A DNA stretch of 7,473 bases from Candidatus Kapaibacterium sp. (GTDB taxonomy: Bacteria > Bacteroidota > Ignavibacteria > Kapaibacteriales > UBA2268). Both the position numbers and the translations under genes were made by a program. Below, piece after piece: positions 6,373 through 7,473 of this stretch; position 1 is the first letter of the stretch; each line of letters begins with the position of its first letter. The stretch lies in NCBI GenBank assembly GCA_030835065.1, contig JAUQWR010000053.1, positions 1 to 7,473 of the forward strand. The letters run 5' to 3'. Under the pieces are notes generated by a model. It was not told the origin of the DNA and made no database searches. It was given only the letters and a program-made list of their open reading frames with translations.

Positions 6373-6440
6373 AATTCCGAAATACTTCATTTATTTACAA
6401 AAGCAATATAAAAAAAAACAAATACAATACAAATATTTTT

Positions 6441-7004
6441 TTAAATTTTTCTGAAAAAACTAACTTGGGCGGCTGCAAAAATTCTTTCTGCGACAATTTC
6501 GATTCCTTCTGGGCAAACCATATGTGTGCCTTTTCCATATTCTGCTACCAATATACCTTCATCACTTATTATTTCATTTTCGAATGAAAATTGGACTACT
6601 TCGCATGCTATATTACAAGCGTATGGAGGATCTGTTATCAATAAATCTAATTTTTCGTTAGGAAAATTGTCTTTAAATGTTTTTACAAAAGATACAGCAT
6701 CTTTTTGAAAGCACTTATAAGCATCGGCAGGAACATTAAAATATCCTGCCGCTTGCTTCAAATAATCCATAGATTGCCTTGATTTATCTACAAAATAAAC
6801 AAATTCAGCACCTCTACTTAAGGCTTCAAAGCCCATGGCACCTGTGCCTGAGCATATATCAGCACATCTTATACCTTCAAAATCAATATAATTTCTTAAA
6901 ATATTGAAAATAGTTTCGCGCATAGCATCTTGTGTTGGGCGTACACCTGCAGGTGCTTTCCCTTTAAATGTCCTGCCTCTATATATTCCTGATACTATAC
7001 GCAT
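6441..7004 (-). CDS. rsmD: 16S rRNA (guanine(966)-N2)-methyltransferase RsmD
   Basis: A cytoplasmic SAM-dependent methyltransferase that modifies G966 of 16S rRNA during 30S assembly. The 187 residues match the usual family length. The N-terminal M-R-I-V-S-G-x-Y-R-G-R (1-11) and R-P-T-x-D-x-x-R-E-T-I-F-N-I-L (22-36) are RsmD hallmarks. Motif I is A-D-I-C-S-G-T-G-A-M-G-F-E-A-L-S-R-G-A (48-66), an acidic residue after strand 2 is Asp73, and the catalytic D-P-P-Y is at 125-128. The frame is open further upstream to 7085, but the ATG at 7004 is the family start and overlaps the stop of the preceding gene as TGATG, so the upstream extension is rejected. The pair is almost certainly translationally coupled. 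coaD, often next to rsmD in related genomes, is absent downstream; the lipoprotein pair is there instead. Confidence 0.95.
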   Translation of the reverse strand: MRIVSGIYRGRTFKGKAPAGVRPTQDAMRETIFNILRNYIDFEGIRCADICSGTGAMGFEALSRGAEFVYFVDKSRQSMDYLKQAAGYFNVPADAYKCFQKDAVSFVKTFKDNFPNEKLDLLITDPPYACNIACEVVQFSFENEIISDEGILVAEYGKGTHMVCPEGIEIVAERIFAAAQVSFFRKI

Positions 7005-7473
7005 CAAAACAACTTTATTCTTTCGTGATAAGGAGGGATAGAAGCGCCTATACACGCAGGATATAAGTGGAAAGTGCGCGAGCAATATTCTCTTTCTCGT
7101 TTGCTCAATCCCGTTTTCATCATTCTGAACGCATTAAGTCGTTTGGCTTCTATACCAAGCATCATAGCTGTTTCCCAGCATATCATCAATATCTCTTTTG
7201 TTAGCCCCGAACCAAAGAAATAAGCTGTATCTATTGTCTGAGCATTTTCTGTAAGAATCCGGGCAAACTCTTTCTCAATTATTTCTCCAATTTTATCGAT
7301 TGATGAAAATGATTGAAGGCTGTAGTATGCAGGCTTTCCGTCTTTAGACAAGCTAATATCTAAAAACTGGCTCTGAACGCTTATTAGAGCAACATTCGAC
7401 TTTGCTGTTTCAGGATAATTATATAAAAATGAAGAATGTGCATTTAATTGACTTATTTCGATAAAATCAATAT
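7004..7473 (-). CDS. DUF3822/PilM-like protein, N-terminus cut by window edge
   Basis: The frame is open from the right edge to a TGA at 7006-7004, giving the C-terminal 155 residues; the true start lies outside the window. A TTG at 7351 is internal, since protein-like sequence (I-D-F-I-E-I-S-Q-L-N-A-H-S and onward) continues upstream of it. The visible part has a strand pair V-A-L-I-S-V followed by F-L-D-I-S-L-S-K-D-G-K-P-A-Y-Y-S-L-Q, a helical stretch, then A-Y-F-F-G-S-G-L-T-K-E-I and a late Y-P-A-C-I-G-A-S-I-P. That order resembles the C-terminal half of actin/Hsp70-fold proteins such as PilM, and DUF3822 proteins, which as I recall often precede rsmD in Bacteroidota. The assignment rests on motif order and context. 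Its stop overlaps the rsmD start by one base, so the two genes form one translational unit. Function is unknown. Confidence 0.6.
   Translation of the reverse strand, partial: IDFIEISQLNAHSSFLYNYPETAKSNVALISVQSQFLDISLSKDGKPAYYSLQSFSSIDKIGEIIEKEFARILTENAQTIDTAYFFGSGLTKEILMICWETAMMLGIEAKRLNAFRMMKTGLSKREREYCSRTFHLYPACIGASIPPYHERIKLF

Noticed and set aside
6526..6708. Plus-strand open frame of 60 codons
   Set aside because: It is antisense to the catalytic half of rsmD, which is well supported by motifs.
7005..7085. N-terminal extension of rsmD to 7085
   Set aside because: The extension lies inside the upstream gene in another frame, and the family begins at M-R-I-V-S-G; the TGATG overlap fixes the ATG at 7004.

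Overview
The window is AT-rich DNA that looks like a member of the FCB superphylum (Bacteroidota, Ignavibacteria or Kapabacteria type). Reasons: a secreted protein ends in a type IX secretion sorting domain; several signal-peptidase-II lipoproteins are present; a gene resembling the Bacteroidota DUF3822/PilM-like family sits directly before rsmD; and Shine-Dalgarno sites are patchy. The phylum is an inference. No tRNA, rRNA, CRISPR array, transposase or phage gene was seen.

Layout, left to right. 1-438 (minus) is the N-terminal part of a lipoprotein of unknown function that runs off the left edge. 573-1805 (minus) is a LolC/LolE-type ABC permease. A short divergent intergenic region separates it from 1893-2756 (plus), a Rossmann-fold plus DUF2520 protein and the only plus-strand gene. 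This converges on 2838-4172 (minus), a secreted beta-propeller-like protein with a T9SS C-terminal domain. A 356-base gap follows. Next, read in the minus direction, 6278 to 4529 holds two overlapping lipoprotein genes: a probable 6-bladed beta-propeller lipoprotein and a thioredoxin-like lipoprotein with a CSQC motif. The right end is a coupled pair: a partial DUF3822/PilM-like gene (to 7473) whose stop overlaps the start of rsmD (6441-7004).

The main unexplained structure is a nearly identical 38/39-base hairpin element present twice in the same orientation, at 4423-4460 and 6334-6372. The two copies bracket the two-gene lipoprotein unit. Each lies exactly 68 bases beyond the stop codon of the preceding minus-strand gene (rsmD, and the thioredoxin-like gene). 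It may be a dispersed intergenic repeat, a 3'-UTR or terminator element, or a cassette boundary.

Functionally the window mixes housekeeping genes (rRNA methylation, lipoprotein trafficking permease, a DUF2520 dehydrogenase-like protein) with a markedly AT-richer block at about 2838-6440 that encodes only exported or envelope proteins. That block looks accessory, but this rests on composition sampled by hand and on gene content.
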